NCBI RefSeq assembly: GCF_019799945.1
Contig: NZ_JABGCH010000005.1
Coordinates: 175,086 to 239,085, forward strand
Reading direction: 5' to 3'
Length of the DNA stretch: 64,000 bases
Source of the DNA: Modestobacter marinus
GTDB lineage: Bacteria; Actinomycetota; Actinomycetes; Mycobacteriales; Geodermatophilaceae
Shown one piece after another: positions 44,659 to 58,577 of this stretch. Numbering within the stretch: position 1 is the first letter of the stretch; each line of letters starts with the position of its first letter. Under the pieces are notes generated by a model. That model saw only the letters and a program-made list of their open reading frames with translations, ran no database searches and was not told the DNA's origin. The position numbers were made by a program, and so were the translations under genes.

Positions 44659-46137
44659 GTGCCCGCTCGACCCGCCGTCCCACCGGAGCCGGCTTCGCGG
44701 CCGGCCGGGCCCGGCAGGCTGCTCGCCCGGCCGAGCAGCCCGGCGCGGGTGCGGGCCTCCTGGCAGCGCAGCGAGCGCTACGGCGTCACTCCGGAGGAGG
44801 TCGTGCCGGTCTACGTCGACGGGCTGCCCACCGACTCGTTGTTCTACGAGTGCGGCTCCGAGGTGGTGCGCGGCCTGCACGGCACGCTCGCCGGGGAGCC
44901 GGTGGGCTTCATACTCACCGATCCGCAGGGACTCGTGCTGGCCCGCTGGTGCGAGGACACGACGATCAACCGTTCCCTGGACCGGGTGCACCTGGCCCCG
45001 GGCTTCTACTTCGGCGAGCAGACCGCCGGCACCAACGGGCTGGCGCTCGCCCTCGCCGACCGGGTGCCCACCCTGGTCCGCGGCGACGAGCACTACGTCG
45101 CGCCGCTGCGCCGGTACACGTGCGCGGCGGTGCCCGTGCTGGACCCGCGCGGCGGGGAGCTGGTGGGCAGCATCAACCTGACCACCTGGTCCGAGGCGTC
45201 CTCGGAGCTGCTCCTCGCGCTGGCCCAGGCCGCCGCCGGCAACACCACCGCGCTCATGCAGGTGCGGGCCGGCGGCCGGCTGCCGCGCCCGGCCCCGCGC
45301 GGGGAGGTGTTCCACGTCCTCGCCGGCCGGCTCCCCGGCGCCGACCCGTGCACGTCCGGTGCCTGGCGGGCAGCGGTGGACGCCACCCGCGCCGCGGTCA
45401 CCGCCGGGCGGGCGGTCGCCGTCGTCGGCGAGCAGGGGGCCGGGCGGACGACGGCGGCCGCGCTGGCCCGGCTGGCCACCGGGCTCCGCGAACGGGTGCT
45501 GGTCGCCCGTCCGCCGGACCCGGCCGACGTCGACGGCTGGCTGACCCTCTGGTCCCCGGAGCTGCGGGCGCCGGACACCTGCGTCGTGCTCTCCGACGCC
45601 GACGCGCTGCCGGCCTGGGCGGCCGAGCACCTCGTCACCGAGGTCACCGCCGCCGGTCGTCCGGCCGGGGCGCCGCAACCCCTGGCACTCACCGCGACCT
45701 CGTTCACCGACGTCCCCGAGCCGCTGCGCTCCCTCGTCGACGCCGTGGTGGAGGTGCCGGCGCTGCGGCACCGCGCCGAGGACGTCGAGCCGCTGGCCCG
45801 CGCCTTCGCCCGGCAGCTGCGTCACCGGGAGGTCCAGTTCACCCCACGGGCGCTGCGGGCGCTCGCCGCCCATCCGTGGCCGGGCAACGTGCGGGAGCTG
45901 CGCGCCGCCGTCCGGGAGGCCGCCGCCCGCACCGACGTCGTCGACGTCCAGCACCTGCCGCCGGCCGTGCTCGCCGGCTCCACCCGCACCCTCAGCCGCC
46001 TGGAGCAGCTGGAACGGGACGAGATGGTGCGCTGCCTCAGCCGGCCGGGGACCACGGTGGGGCAGGCGGCGACGGAGCTCGGCCTGTCCCGGGCCACCCT
46101 CTACCGCAAGATCGCCCAGTACCGGATCAGCGTCTGA
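44659..46137 (+). CDS. AcoR/MimR-like regulator with GAF, degenerate AAA+ and Fis HTH
   Basis: 492 residues, GTG 44659 with CGGGAG upstream. N-terminal RASWQRSERYGVTPEEV and a GAF-like sensor (~60-215; NRSLDRVHLAPGFYFGEQTAGTNGLALAL region). The AAA+ part (~240-410) is reduced: Walker A reads GEQGAGRTT, so the lysine is arginine, Walker B-like VVLSDADALP, and no GAFTGA loop for sigma-54 contact is visible. The WPGNVRELRAAV motif and the C-terminal Fis helix-turn-helix (GQAATELGLSRATLYRKIAQY, ~465-485) remain. It probably senses an alcohol, ketone or alkane product and activates the divergent operon with an ordinary sigma factor. Confidence 0.88.
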   Translation: MPARPAVPPEPASRPAGPGRLLARPSSPARVRASWQRSERYGVTPEEVVPVYVDGLPTDSLFYECGSEVVRGLHGTLAGEPVGFILTDPQGLVLARWCEDTTINRSLDRVHLAPGFYFGEQTAGTNGLALALADRVPTLVRGDEHYVAPLRRYTCAAVPVLDPRGGELVGSINLTTWSEASSELLLALAQAAAGNTTALMQVRAGGRLPRPAPRGEVFHVLAGRLPGADPCTSGAWRAAVDATRAAVTAGRAVAVVGEQGAGRTTAAALARLATGLRERVLVARPPDPADVDGWLTLWSPELRAPDTCVVLSDADALPAWAAEHLVTEVTAAGRPAGAPQPLALTATSFTDVPEPLRSLVDAVVEVPALRHRAEDVEPLARAFARQLRHREVQFTPRALRALAAHPWPGNVRELRAAVREAAARTDVVDVQHLPPAVLAGSTRTLSRLEQLERDEMVRCLSRPGTTVGQAATELGLSRATLYRKIAQYRISV

Positions 46138-46940
46138 TCAGCGGTCACCGTGCGCCGCCCGCAGCGAGTCGGTGAGCGCGGACAGCTCGTCGCCGCCGGC
46201 GACCAGCCGGGTCAGGTCGTCGGCGTCGACGTCCTCCCGGGTCAGGTCCCCGGCCACCCGGCCGCCGCCGAGCAGCAGGAAGCGGTCGCCCACCAGGTGG
46301 GCGTACTGCGGGCTGTTGGTGACGAACAGGACCGCCAGCCCGTCGTCGCGGGCGGCGACCACCGCCTGCAGCACCAGCGCCCGCTGGGCCACCGTCATCG
46401 GGGCTGTGGGCTCGTCGATGACCAGCACCCGGGCGCCGAAGTGCAGCGCCCGGGCGATCGCCAGGCTCTGCCGCTCCCCGGCCTGCAGCGCGCTGGCCGG
46501 CTGATCGGTGCTGAGGCTGGTGACGCCCACCCGGGCCATCGCCTGCTCCGCGATCGCCCGCGCCCGGCCGGTGTCCAGCCGCCGGAACGGCCACAACCCC
46601 CGGGTCGGCTCGGCGCCCAGGAAGAAGTTCCGCCACACCGACATGAGCGGCGCGATCGCGAGGTCCTGCCAGATGGTGGCCACGCCCAGCGCCCGGGCCT
46701 GCTGCGGCGACCGGAACCGCACCGGCCTCCCGTCGACCAGCAGCTCCCCCTCCGCGGGGTGCAGCAACCCCGACAGCAGCGCCACCAGCGTCGACTTGCC
46801 CGAGCCGTTCTCCCCGAGCACGCAGGTGACCTCCCCGGCCCGCAGGGCGAGGGAGACCCGGGACAGCGCCGGGACGTTCCCGAACCGCACGGTGACCCCG
46901 CGCAGCTCCAGCACCGGCGCGGGCCGCTCCTCGGTCGTGC

Positions 46941-46944
<4 letters not shown>
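46138..46944 (-). CDS. Sugar-type ABC transporter ATP-binding protein
   Basis: 268 residues, ATG 46942-46944. Single ATPase domain: Walker A GENGSGKST (~44-52), Walker B VLVIDEPTAPM (~168-178). The signature motif is unusual, SALQAGERQSLAIARAL in place of LSGGQ. The order LGVATIWQDLAI after the A-loop matches the RbsA/FrcA (CUT2) group, but only one ATPase half is present, as in FrcA. It overlaps the permease gene by four bases. The stop abuts the stop of the convergent regulator gene with no spacing. Substrate likely a sugar or autoinducer-like ligand. Confidence 0.88.
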
Positions 46945-50098
<3,154 letters not shown>

Positions 50099-50145
50099 GG
50101 AGGCCGCAGCGTCACCTGATCACTGCCCGGTGGGGCCCGACGGCC

Positions 50146-51192
50146 TCAGCGGCGGGGCCTGATGGGGGCGAGGGCCTCGGCGGTCAGCTCGGCGCGGGCC
50201 CGGTGGGCCGTCTCCGGCGCGTCGGTGATGACGCCGTCCACGCCGAGCGCGAACAGCAGCCGGGCCTCCGTCTGGGCGTCCCCGAGGCCGCTCGGGTCGG
50301 CGCCGTGCCGCAGGTGGCTCGGCAGGAACACGTTCTCCGGGCGCAGCGTCCACGGGGTGACCGTGAGCCCGGCCCGGTGCGCCTGGGTCACCAGGTCCGA
50401 GACGCCGAGCAGCGCCCCGTCGGCGTGGTGGGTCAGGATCCGGCCCTTGTGCGGGGCGATGCCCTCGGCGTAGGTGGAGATCTCCCGCAGCCCGGCCGGG
50501 GTGACCAGCGCGTCCTGCACCCCCTCCTCGTCGACGAGCTGCACCAGCCGCGGACCGGCGGGCCCGAGGCCGGACCGCAGCTCGCGCAGGGCGGCGGGCT
50601 CGAAGGCCATGACCACCACGGGGCCGTCGGGCTGGACGGCGTCCAGCCGGCGGAGCTCCCCGGCCAGCAGCTCGGTCATCGGGAGGCCGATCGAGGCGAA
50701 CCACCCCGGGTGCTTCAGCTCGGCCTGCACCCGCACCGCCCGCCCCGGGGCGGAGCGGGAGCGGGCCAGCGCCACGACCTCCGCCAGGGTCAGCACCCCG
50801 AACCGGCCGTCGTAGGTGGTGTTCAGCGGGCGGACGGCGGGCATCCGCTCGACCGCCCGCAGGGTGCGCAGCTCGGCGAGGGTGAAGTCCTCGGTGAACC
50901 AGCCGGTCACCTCGACACCGTCGACCTCCTGGGTCCGCCGGCGGCCGGCGAACTCGGAACGGGCGGCGACGTCGGTCGAGTGGGACAGCTCGTTCTCGTG
51001 CCGGGCCACCAGCGCGCCGTCGCGGCTGACGACGAGGTCGGGCTCGATCAGGTCGGCGCCCAGGTCGATCGCCAGGGCGTAGCTCGCCGCGGTGTGCTCG
51101 GGGCGGTAGCTCGGGGCCCCGCGGTGGCCGACGATCACCGGGGTCCGCGTCTGGCTGCGCGGGATGACGGGCTGCAGGCTGGTCTCTGCCAT
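50146..51192 (-). CDS. Glycerophosphodiester phosphodiesterase
   Basis: 348 residues from ATG 51190-51192; an earlier in-frame start is possible. GDPD-family TIM barrel: VGHRGAPSYRPEHTAASY (~21-38) and IEPDLVVSRDGALVARHE (~48-65) carry the catalytic histidines and metal acids; VQAELKHPGW (~163-172) and the C-terminal VTPWTLRPENVF and GVDGVITDAPE complete the site. No signal peptide, so it appears cytoplasmic. Cleaves glycerophosphodiesters to glycerol 3-phosphate and an alcohol. Confidence 0.93.
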   Translation of the reverse strand: MAETSLQPVIPRSQTRTPVIVGHRGAPSYRPEHTAASYALAIDLGADLIEPDLVVSRDGALVARHENELSHSTDVAARSEFAGRRRTQEVDGVEVTGWFTEDFTLAELRTLRAVERMPAVRPLNTTYDGRFGVLTLAEVVALARSRSAPGRAVRVQAELKHPGWFASIGLPMTELLAGELRRLDAVQPDGPVVVMAFEPAALRELRSGLGPAGPRLVQLVDEEGVQDALVTPAGLREISTYAEGIAPHKGRILTHHADGALLGVSDLVTQAHRAGLTVTPWTLRPENVFLPSHLRHGADPSGLGDAQTEARLLFALGVDGVITDAPETAHRARAELTAEALAPIRPRR

Positions 51193-51299
51193 GAGCCCAG
51201 TGGAACCGCGGCGGGTGACGACGGAGCGAACGCGCGCCGTCACTCGTCTGACAAATGAGAGGACACGGCCCTGACCAGCGGTCCACTATCCCCGGTGTG

Positions 51300-52334
51300 A
51301 TGGAACTCATCCCCCTCGGATGGACCGCGGAGCGGAGCCAAGACGTCCCCGGCGGCTGCGCCGTGGCCCGCGTGGCCCGCGTCGACCGCGGCCGGCTCAC
51401 CGTGCTGACCGCCGGCGGCGAGCAGCGCGTGCACCGCGCCGGGACCCTGCAGGACGACGCGAGCGGCACCGGCCCGGCGGTCGGCGACTGGGTGGCCGTG
51501 CGTGGCGAGCAGGCGGTCGCCGTCCTGCCCCGCCGGACGGCGTTCGTCCGCACGGCCGCGGGCCGGGGCTCCGAGCCCCAGGTGGTCGCGGCCAACGTCG
51601 ACCTGGTGCTCGTCGTCGACGCGCTCGGCGGGCCGCCCCGGCTGCGACGGGTGGAGCGCTACCTCGCCGTCGCGTGGGGGAGCGGGGCGACGCCGGTCGT
51701 CGTCCTCACCAAGGCGGACCTGGAGCCCGACGTCCCCGTCGCCGTCGCCGCGGTGGCCGCCGACGCGATCGGTGTCCCGGTGCTCGCGGTCAGCTCCATG
51801 ACCGGCGCAGGCCTGGACGACGTCCGCGCCCTGCTCGGCCCCGGCTGCACCGCGGCCATGGTCGGCCCCTCCGGCGTGGGCAAGTCCAGCCTGCTCAACG
51901 CGCTCGCCGGGCGGACGGTCGCCGGGACGGCGGAGATCCGGGGTGACGGCCGGGGCCGGCACACCACCACCGCCCGGGAGCTGCACCTGCTGCCCGGCGG
52001 CGGGCTGCTGGTCGACACCCCGGGGATGCGCGAGCTGGCGCTGGCCGGGGAGGACGGCGTGGACACCGCCTACGCCGACGTCGCCGGGTACGCCGCCGAC
52101 TGCCGGTTCCGCGACTGCGCGCACCGCACGGAGCCGGGCTGCGGCGTGGCCGCGGCCATCGAGCGGGGCGACCTCGACCCGGCCCGGCTGACCGCCTGGC
52201 GCAAACTGCAGGCCGAGGCGCACCGGCAGGAGCTGCGCGCCGACGCGCGCGCCCGGGCGCTGGAGACCGCCCGGGTCCGCGCGCTCTACCGGGAGATGCG
52301 GGCCCGTCCGGCGAAGCCCCGGGGCGGTCGCTGA
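51300..52334 (+). CDS. rsgA: Ribosome small subunit GTPase RsgA
   Basis: 344 residues from ATG 51300. Circularly permuted GTPase: OB domain first (~20-85), then G4 VVLTKAD (~136-142), G1 GPSGVGKSSLLNAL (~185-198), G3 LLVDTPGM (~235-242), and the C-terminal zinc site with CRFRDCAHRTEPGC (~263-276). Helps late 30S assembly. The last ~45 residues form a basic helix. It is followed by purD 26 bases later, which has its own leaderless promoter. Confidence 0.94.
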   Translation: MELIPLGWTAERSQDVPGGCAVARVARVDRGRLTVLTAGGEQRVHRAGTLQDDASGTGPAVGDWVAVRGEQAVAVLPRRTAFVRTAAGRGSEPQVVAANVDLVLVVDALGGPPRLRRVERYLAVAWGSGATPVVVLTKADLEPDVPVAVAAVAADAIGVPVLAVSSMTGAGLDDVRALLGPGCTAAMVGPSGVGKSSLLNALAGRTVAGTAEIRGDGRGRHTTTARELHLLPGGGLLVDTPGMRELALAGEDGVDTAYADVAGYAADCRFRDCAHRTEPGCGVAAAIERGDLDPARLTAWRKLQAEAHRQELRADARARALETARVRALYREMRARPAKPRGGR

Positions 52335-52348
52335 CCTCCGGGCCTCGG

Positions 52349-52354
52349 TAGGTT
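52349..52354 (+). promoter_or_regulatory. -10 hexamer of leaderless purD promoter
   Basis: TAGGTT, six bases, then the purD GTG. Confidence 0.5.
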
Positions 52355-52360
52355 CGGCCC

Positions 52361-53626
52361 GTGCGCGTGCTCGTGATCGGCTCCGGTGCCCGGGAGCACG
52401 CCCTGTGCGTGGCTCTGCAGTCCGACCCCGCCGTCACGGCGCTGGCCTGCGCGCCGGGCAACGCCGGCACGGCCGTGATCGCCGCGCCGTTCCGGGTGGA
52501 CGTGGCCGATCCGGTTGCGGTCGCCGCGCTCGCCGCCGAGTGGCGGGCCGACCTGGTCGTCATCGGGCCGGAGGTCCCGCTGGTTGCCGGCGCCGCCGAC
52601 GCGGTGCGGGACGCGGGGATCGCCTGCTTCGGCCCGTCGGAGCAGGCGGCGCAGCTGGAGGGCTCCAAGGCCTTCGCCAAGCACGTGATGACCGCGGCGG
52701 GCGTGCCGACCGCGCGGTCCTGGGCGGTCGGCGGGCCGGCCGAGCTGGACACGGTGCTCGACGAGGTGGCTGCGGTGGACGGCGGCGCGCCGTTCGTCGT
52801 CAAGGACGACGGGCTGGCCGCCGGCAAGGGCGTGCTGGTCACCCCCGACCGGGACGCCGCCCGCGCCCACGGGCGGGCGGTCCTCGACGCCGGGCACGCG
52901 GTGCTCGTCGAGGAGTACCTGGACGGCCCCGAGGTCTCGCTGTTCGCCGTCACCGACGGGACGACGGTGGTGCCGCTGGTGCCCGCCCAGGACCACAAGC
53001 GCCGGGACGACGGCGACCGCGGCCCCAACACCGGTGGGATGGGCGCCTACGCCCCGCTGCCCTGGGCGCCGGACGGCCTGGTCGACGAGGTGCTGGCCAC
53101 CGTGCTGCAGCCCACCGTCGACGAGATGGCCCGCCGCGGAGAGCCGTTCAGCGGCCTGCTCTACGCCGGCCTGGCGCTGACGTCCCGGGGAGTGCGGGTG
53201 GTGGAGTTCAACGCCCGCTTCGGCGATCCCGAGACCGAGGTCGTGCTGCCGCTGCTGGAGACGCCGCTGGCCGGCCTGCTGCACGCGGCGGCCACCGGCA
53301 CGCTCGCCGACCACCCGCCGCTGCGCTGGCGGGAGGGCGCGGCGGTGACCGTCGTCGTCGCGGCCGAGGGCTACCCCGAGCGGCCGCGCACCGGCGACCC
53401 GATCAGCGGCGCGGACGGCGAGGGGGTGCTGCACGCCGGCACCGCCGTCGGCCCCGACGGGCTGGTGCACTCCGCGGGCGGGCGGGTCCTCGCCGTCACC
53501 GCGGTCGGCGCCGACCTGGCCACCGCCCGGCAGACCGCCTACGAGCGGCTGGCCGGGATCCGGCTGCGCGGCGCGCACTGGCGCACCGACATCGCGCTGG
53601 CCGCGGTGGAGGGCCGCATCAGGTGA
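52361..53626 (+). CDS. purD: Phosphoribosylamine-glycine ligase
   Basis: 421 residues, GTG 52361. ATP-grasp enzyme: [14 protein letters not shown] (~3-16), [20 protein letters not shown] (~66-85), [16 protein letters not shown] (~145-160), [22 protein letters not shown] (~210-231 in pieces) and [19 protein letters not shown] (~285-303 in pieces). Joins glycine to phosphoribosylamine in the second step of purine synthesis. Confidence 0.96.
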   Translation: MRVLVIGSGAREHALCVALQSDPAVTALACAPGNAGTAVIAAPFRVDVADPVAVAALAAEWRADLVVIGPEVPLVAGAADAVRDAGIACFGPSEQAAQLEGSKAFAKHVMTAAGVPTARSWAVGGPAELDTVLDEVAAVDGGAPFVVKDDGLAAGKGVLVTPDRDAARAHGRAVLDAGHAVLVEEYLDGPEVSLFAVTDGTTVVPLVPAQDHKRRDDGDRGPNTGGMGAYAPLPWAPDGLVDEVLATVLQPTVDEMARRGEPFSGLLYAGLALTSRGVRVVEFNARFGDPETEVVLPLLETPLAGLLHAAATGTLADHPPLRWREGAAVTVVVAAEGYPERPRTGDPISGADGEGVLHAGTAVGPDGLVHSAGGRVLAVTAVGADLATARQTAYERLAGIRLRGAHWRTDIALAAVEGRIR

Positions 53627-53635
53627 CCTGAGGGA

Positions 53636-53685
53636 GCGGCCTCCCTGCCGGGCCCCGCAGCGAGTCGTGGGGGCAGGGCGGTCCA
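53636..53685. repeat. Dispersed palindromic intergenic repeat, copy E
   Basis: GCGGCCTCCCTGCCGGG ... GGGGGCAGGGCGGTCC, abutting the stop (53686) of the AI-2E transporter gene and located between convergent genes, so it may terminate both. Confidence 0.6.
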
Positions 53686-55224
<1,539 letters not shown>

Positions 55225-55330
55225 CGGGTCCTCCACGGGAGCGGGCCGAGGGGGCGGCGGGCGGGCAGGGTACGTGCGGGAGAATGGTCCCCGTGGTGCG
55301 ACGAGCAGACCAGACCGCGGCGGTACCCGC

Positions 55331-56638
55331 ATGATCGACCGCTACACCCTGCCCGAGATGGGCCGGGTATGGAGTGACCAGCACAAGTACGAGCTCTGGT
55401 GCCGGGTCGAGACGCTGGTGCTGGAGGAGCACGCGAAGGCCGGCCGGGTGCCGGCCGACGTCGTGGAGCCGGTGCGCAACGCGCTCCCGCCGACCCCCGA
55501 GCGGGTCGCGGAGCTCGAGGAGACGACGCAGCACGACGTCATCGCGTTCCTCACCGCGTGGGCCGACAACACCGAGCCGCGCTCGGCCGCGGCCTACGTG
55601 CACCACGGCATGACCTCCTCCGACCTGCTCGACACCGCGCTGGCGGTGCAGCTCACCGACGCGACCGACGTGCTGCTGGCCAAGGCCGACCGCCTGGTCG
55701 CCGCGCTGCGCGACCACGGGCTGGCCCACCGGGACACGATCAAGGTCGGCCGCACGCACGGCGTGCACGCCGAGCCCGACGTCTGGGGCCACCGGGTCGC
55801 CGACCTGGCCTTCGCCGTGGCCCGTTCCCGGGACCGGCTGCGCCGAGCCCGCGAGGCGGTCGGCGTGGTGGCCATCTCCGGTGCCGTGGGCACCTACTCG
55901 CTGATCGACCCGTCGGTGGAGGTCGCCGTCGCCGACGCGCTGGGGCTGCGGCCGGCCGACGCCTCCACCCAGGTGGTGCTGCGGGACGGCATCAGCGAGT
56001 GGGTCGCCGCGCTCGCGGTCATCGCGACGGTGTGCGAGGCGATCGCCCTGGAGGTCCGGCACGGGCAGCGCACCGAGGTGCGGGAGCTCTCGGAGGCGTT
56101 CGGCTCGGGCCAGAAGGGCTCCAGCGCGATGCCGCACAAGAAGAACCCGATCCGCTCCGAGCGGATCGCCGGGCTGGCCCGGGTGGTGCGCGCGGCGATC
56201 GTCCCGGTGATGGAGGGCATCCCGCTGTGGCACGAGCGGGACATCTCGCACTCCTCCACCGAGCGGGTGTTCCTGCCGGACGCGGCGGTCACCACCGACT
56301 ACCTCCTGGACCTGACCGCCGGGCTGGTGGAGGACCTGGTCGTGGACGCCGACCGGATGCGCACCAACCTGGAGTCGACCGGCGGGCTGATCTACACGTC
56401 CTCGGTGCTGCTCGAGCTGGTGGAGGGCGGCCAGTCCCGCGAGGGCGCCTACGCGCTGGTCCAGGGGGCCGCGATGGAGACCTGGCAGACCGGCACCCCG
56501 TTCCGCGAGACGCTGCGCACCCGGGCGGGCGCCGACGGAGTCACCCTGGACGAGGCCCGGCTCGACGAGATCTGCCGGCCGGAGCGCTACGTGCAGAACC
56601 TCGGTCCGCTGTTCGAACGACTGGCGGTGCTGTCATGA
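55331..56638 (+). CDS. purB: Adenylosuccinate lyase
   Basis: 435 residues, ATG 55331. Fumarase/aspartase fold: HHGMTSSDLLDTA (~91-103), GRTHGVHAEPDVWG (~141-154, catalytic His), and signature GSSAMPHKKNPIRSERI (~262-278). It acts twice in purine synthesis: SAICAR to AICAR and adenylosuccinate to AMP. The stop overlaps the purC start by four bases (ATGA). Confidence 0.97.
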   Translation: MIDRYTLPEMGRVWSDQHKYELWCRVETLVLEEHAKAGRVPADVVEPVRNALPPTPERVAELEETTQHDVIAFLTAWADNTEPRSAAAYVHHGMTSSDLLDTALAVQLTDATDVLLAKADRLVAALRDHGLAHRDTIKVGRTHGVHAEPDVWGHRVADLAFAVARSRDRLRRAREAVGVVAISGAVGTYSLIDPSVEVAVADALGLRPADASTQVVLRDGISEWVAALAVIATVCEAIALEVRHGQRTEVRELSEAFGSGQKGSSAMPHKKNPIRSERIAGLARVVRAAIVPVMEGIPLWHERDISHSSTERVFLPDAAVTTDYLLDLTAGLVEDLVVDADRMRTNLESTGGLIYTSSVLLELVEGGQSREGAYALVQGAAMETWQTGTPFRETLRTRAGADGVTLDEARLDEICRPERYVQNLGPLFERLAVLS

Positions 56639-57498
56639 CCCTCGACCTGCCCCTCGTCGCCCGCGGCAAGGTCCGCGAGGTGTACGCCGTCGGGGCGGAC
56701 CGGCTGCTGCTGGTCGCCAGCGACCGGATCTCCGCCTACGACCACGTGCTGCCCACCCCGATCCCCGACAAGGGCCGGGTGCTCACCGCGCTGTCGGTGT
56801 GGTGGTTCGAGCAGTTGACGCCGGTGCTGGACCGGTTCGGTGCCTCGCACCACCTGGTCTCGGCCACGGACGTGCCCGCCGAGGTGGCCGGCCGGGCGAT
56901 GCTGGTCCGCCGGCTGGAGATGCTGCCGGTCGAGTGCGTGGCCCGCGGCTACCTCGCCGGGTCGGGCACCGTCGAGTACGAGCGCACCGGGGCGATCGTC
57001 GACGTGCCGCTGCCCGCGGGGCTGGTGGAGGGCTCGCAGCTGCCGGCGGCGGTGTTCACGCCGTCGACCAAGGCGGCGGCCGGGGAGCACGACGAGGCGA
57101 TCGACTTCGCCACCGTCGAGCAACTGGTGGGGCCGGTGCGCGCCGACGAGCTGAAGGCGCTGACCCTGGCGCTCTACGACCGGGCCGCCGAGATCGCCGA
57201 GGACGCCGGGATCCTGCTGGCCGACACCAAGTTCGAGTTCGGCACGGACGGCGACGAGCTGGTGCTGGGCGACGAGGTCCTCACCCCGGACTCCTCGCGC
57301 TTCTGGCCCGCGATGACCTGGTCACCGGGCGCGCCCCAGCCGTCGTTCGACAAGCAGTTCGTGCGGGACTGGCTGACCACCTCGGGGTGGGACCGGACCG
57401 GGACGCCGCCGGAGCTGCCGGAGGACGTCGTCGCCGCCACCCGCGAGCGTTACGTCACCGCCTACGAGAAGCTCACCGGCCGCCGGTTCGCTCAGTAG
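56635..57498 (+). CDS. purC: SAICAR synthetase
   Basis: 287 residues. GKVREVYAV (~11-19) and LLLVASDRISAYDHVLPTPIPDKG (~24-47 in pieces), VECVARGYLAGSGTVEY (~100-116), LADTKFEFG (~197-205) and LTPDSSRFW (~216-224) match the family. It attaches aspartate to CAIR, giving the substrate of PurB encoded immediately upstream. Its 3' end overlaps the convergent PilZ gene by seven bases. Confidence 0.97.
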   Translation: MTLDLPLVARGKVREVYAVGADRLLLVASDRISAYDHVLPTPIPDKGRVLTALSVWWFEQLTPVLDRFGASHHLVSATDVPAEVAGRAMLVRRLEMLPVECVARGYLAGSGTVEYERTGAIVDVPLPAGLVEGSQLPAAVFTPSTKAAAGEHDEAIDFATVEQLVGPVRADELKALTLALYDRAAEIAEDAGILLADTKFEFGTDGDELVLGDEVLTPDSSRFWPAMTWSPGAPQPSFDKQFVRDWLTTSGWDRTGTPPELPEDVVAATRERYVTAYEKLTGRRFAQ

Positions 57499-58157
57499 AT
57501 GGCGGCGAGACCACGGGCGCGGGCGTTGCGCAGCGCGGTGAAGACGTGCGAGCGGATCAGGTCGGCCGAGCCGGGCGGCAGCGCCACGAACCGGAGCGAC
57601 CACTCGTGCAGCGAGTCGCTGCGCCGCCGGCGCCGGACCAGCAGGACGTCGGTGACCAGCTCGTCCGAGTACAGGTCGAGGGTGAGCTCGAGCGGAGTCG
57701 TCTTCGACGGGTAGGGGACGTGCAGCCCGAGGTCGCCGTTGGGCCGGAAGACGGCGAGCAGTCCGCCCTCGCTGAGGTCCACGGTGCTGCCGACCAGCGT
57801 GGTGGCGTCCCAGCTGACCGAGATCCGGAGACCGATCGGTGCGCGGACGCTCTCCCGCCGCTGCACCCTGCTGGCCGGCCCGGCGATCCGGAGCTTCCAC
57901 AGGCCGTCGCTGGTGATCCCGGCGATCTCCGTGGGCACCGAGCGCAGGCCGTCGTCGGACTGCCAGGACACCTCGAGCAGGTCCCGGTCGACGAAGATGG
58001 AACCCGTGCCGATGCCGTTGCGCGGCTGGGTCACGTACACGAAACCGTTGGCGTAGCGCCGGACCCGGCTGGTGAGCGCCTCGTCCTTGCCCAGCGGCAG
58101 GATGCTGAGCGCCGTGTCCTGGCCCGGGTGGTCGACGTTGGGCTTGCGTAGGGCCAT
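57492..58157 (-). CDS. PilZ-domain c-di-GMP binding protein (YcgR-like)
   Basis: 221 residues, ATG 58155-58157. An N-terminal YcgR-N-like beta domain (~20-95: ANGFVYVTQPRNGIGTGSIFVDRDLLEVSW in parts) precedes a PilZ domain (~98-210). The two c-di-GMP motifs are visible: RRESVR (RxxxR, ~100-105) and DLSEGG (DxSxxG, ~124-129). It should bind cyclic di-GMP and act on motility, cell wall or polysaccharide processes by protein contact. It lies inside the purine cluster, convergent with purC and divergent from purS. Confidence 0.9.
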   Translation of the reverse strand: MALRKPNVDHPGQDTALSILPLGKDEALTSRVRRYANGFVYVTQPRNGIGTGSIFVDRDLLEVSWQSDDGLRSVPTEIAGITSDGLWKLRIAGPASRVQRRESVRAPIGLRISVSWDATTLVGSTVDLSEGGLLAVFRPNGDLGLHVPYPSKTTPLELTLDLYSDELVTDVLLVRRRRRSDSLHEWSLRFVALPPGSADLIRSHVFTALRNARARGLAAIY

Positions 58158-58313
58158 GGTCCGCTCCTCCTCCCGGAACCGGTACCGCGGCGGCGGTCCG
58201 TGAGGTCTTGATCGGCACCGGCGGGCGCACCCTGATCCCGACCGGAACGGCCGCCACCCGTTCGGGGGAGCGGGCGACCGACGGCGGACCGCTGGTCGGA
58301 TCGGGGCGGTCGG

Positions 58314-58319
58314 TACCCT
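58314..58319 (+). promoter_or_regulatory. -10 hexamer of leaderless purS promoter
   Basis: TACCCT, seven bases, then the purS GTG. Confidence 0.55.
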
Positions 58320-58326
58320 CGGAGCC

Positions 58327-58566
58327 GTGCCCGAGGTGGTCGTCGACGTCGTCCTGAAGCCAGAGATCTCCGATCCGCAGGGGCAGGCCGTTCTCGGCGC
58401 CCTGGGCCGGCTCGGACACAGCGGCGTCCGCAGCGTCCGCCAGGGCAAGCACTTCGTGCTCGAGGTCGACGGTGACCCCGACGAGGCCGAGCTGCGGCAG
58501 ATCGCCGAGACGCTGCTCGCGAACCCCGTCATCGAGGACGTCGAGCTGCACCTCCCCACCGACTGA
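58327..58566 (+). CDS. purS: FGAM synthetase subunit PurS
   Basis: 79 residues, GTG 58327. Small ferredoxin-like protein: [23 protein letters not shown] (~3-25 in parts), [12 protein letters not shown] (~39-50) and [10 protein letters not shown] at the end. It bridges PurQ and PurL in the three-subunit phosphoribosylformylglycinamidine synthase. Eleven bases precede purQ. Confidence 0.96.
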   Translation: MPEVVVDVVLKPEISDPQGQAVLGALGRLGHSGVRSVRQGKHFVLEVDGDPDEAELRQIAETLLANPVIEDVELHLPTD

Positions 58567-58577
58567 AGGACCCTGCT

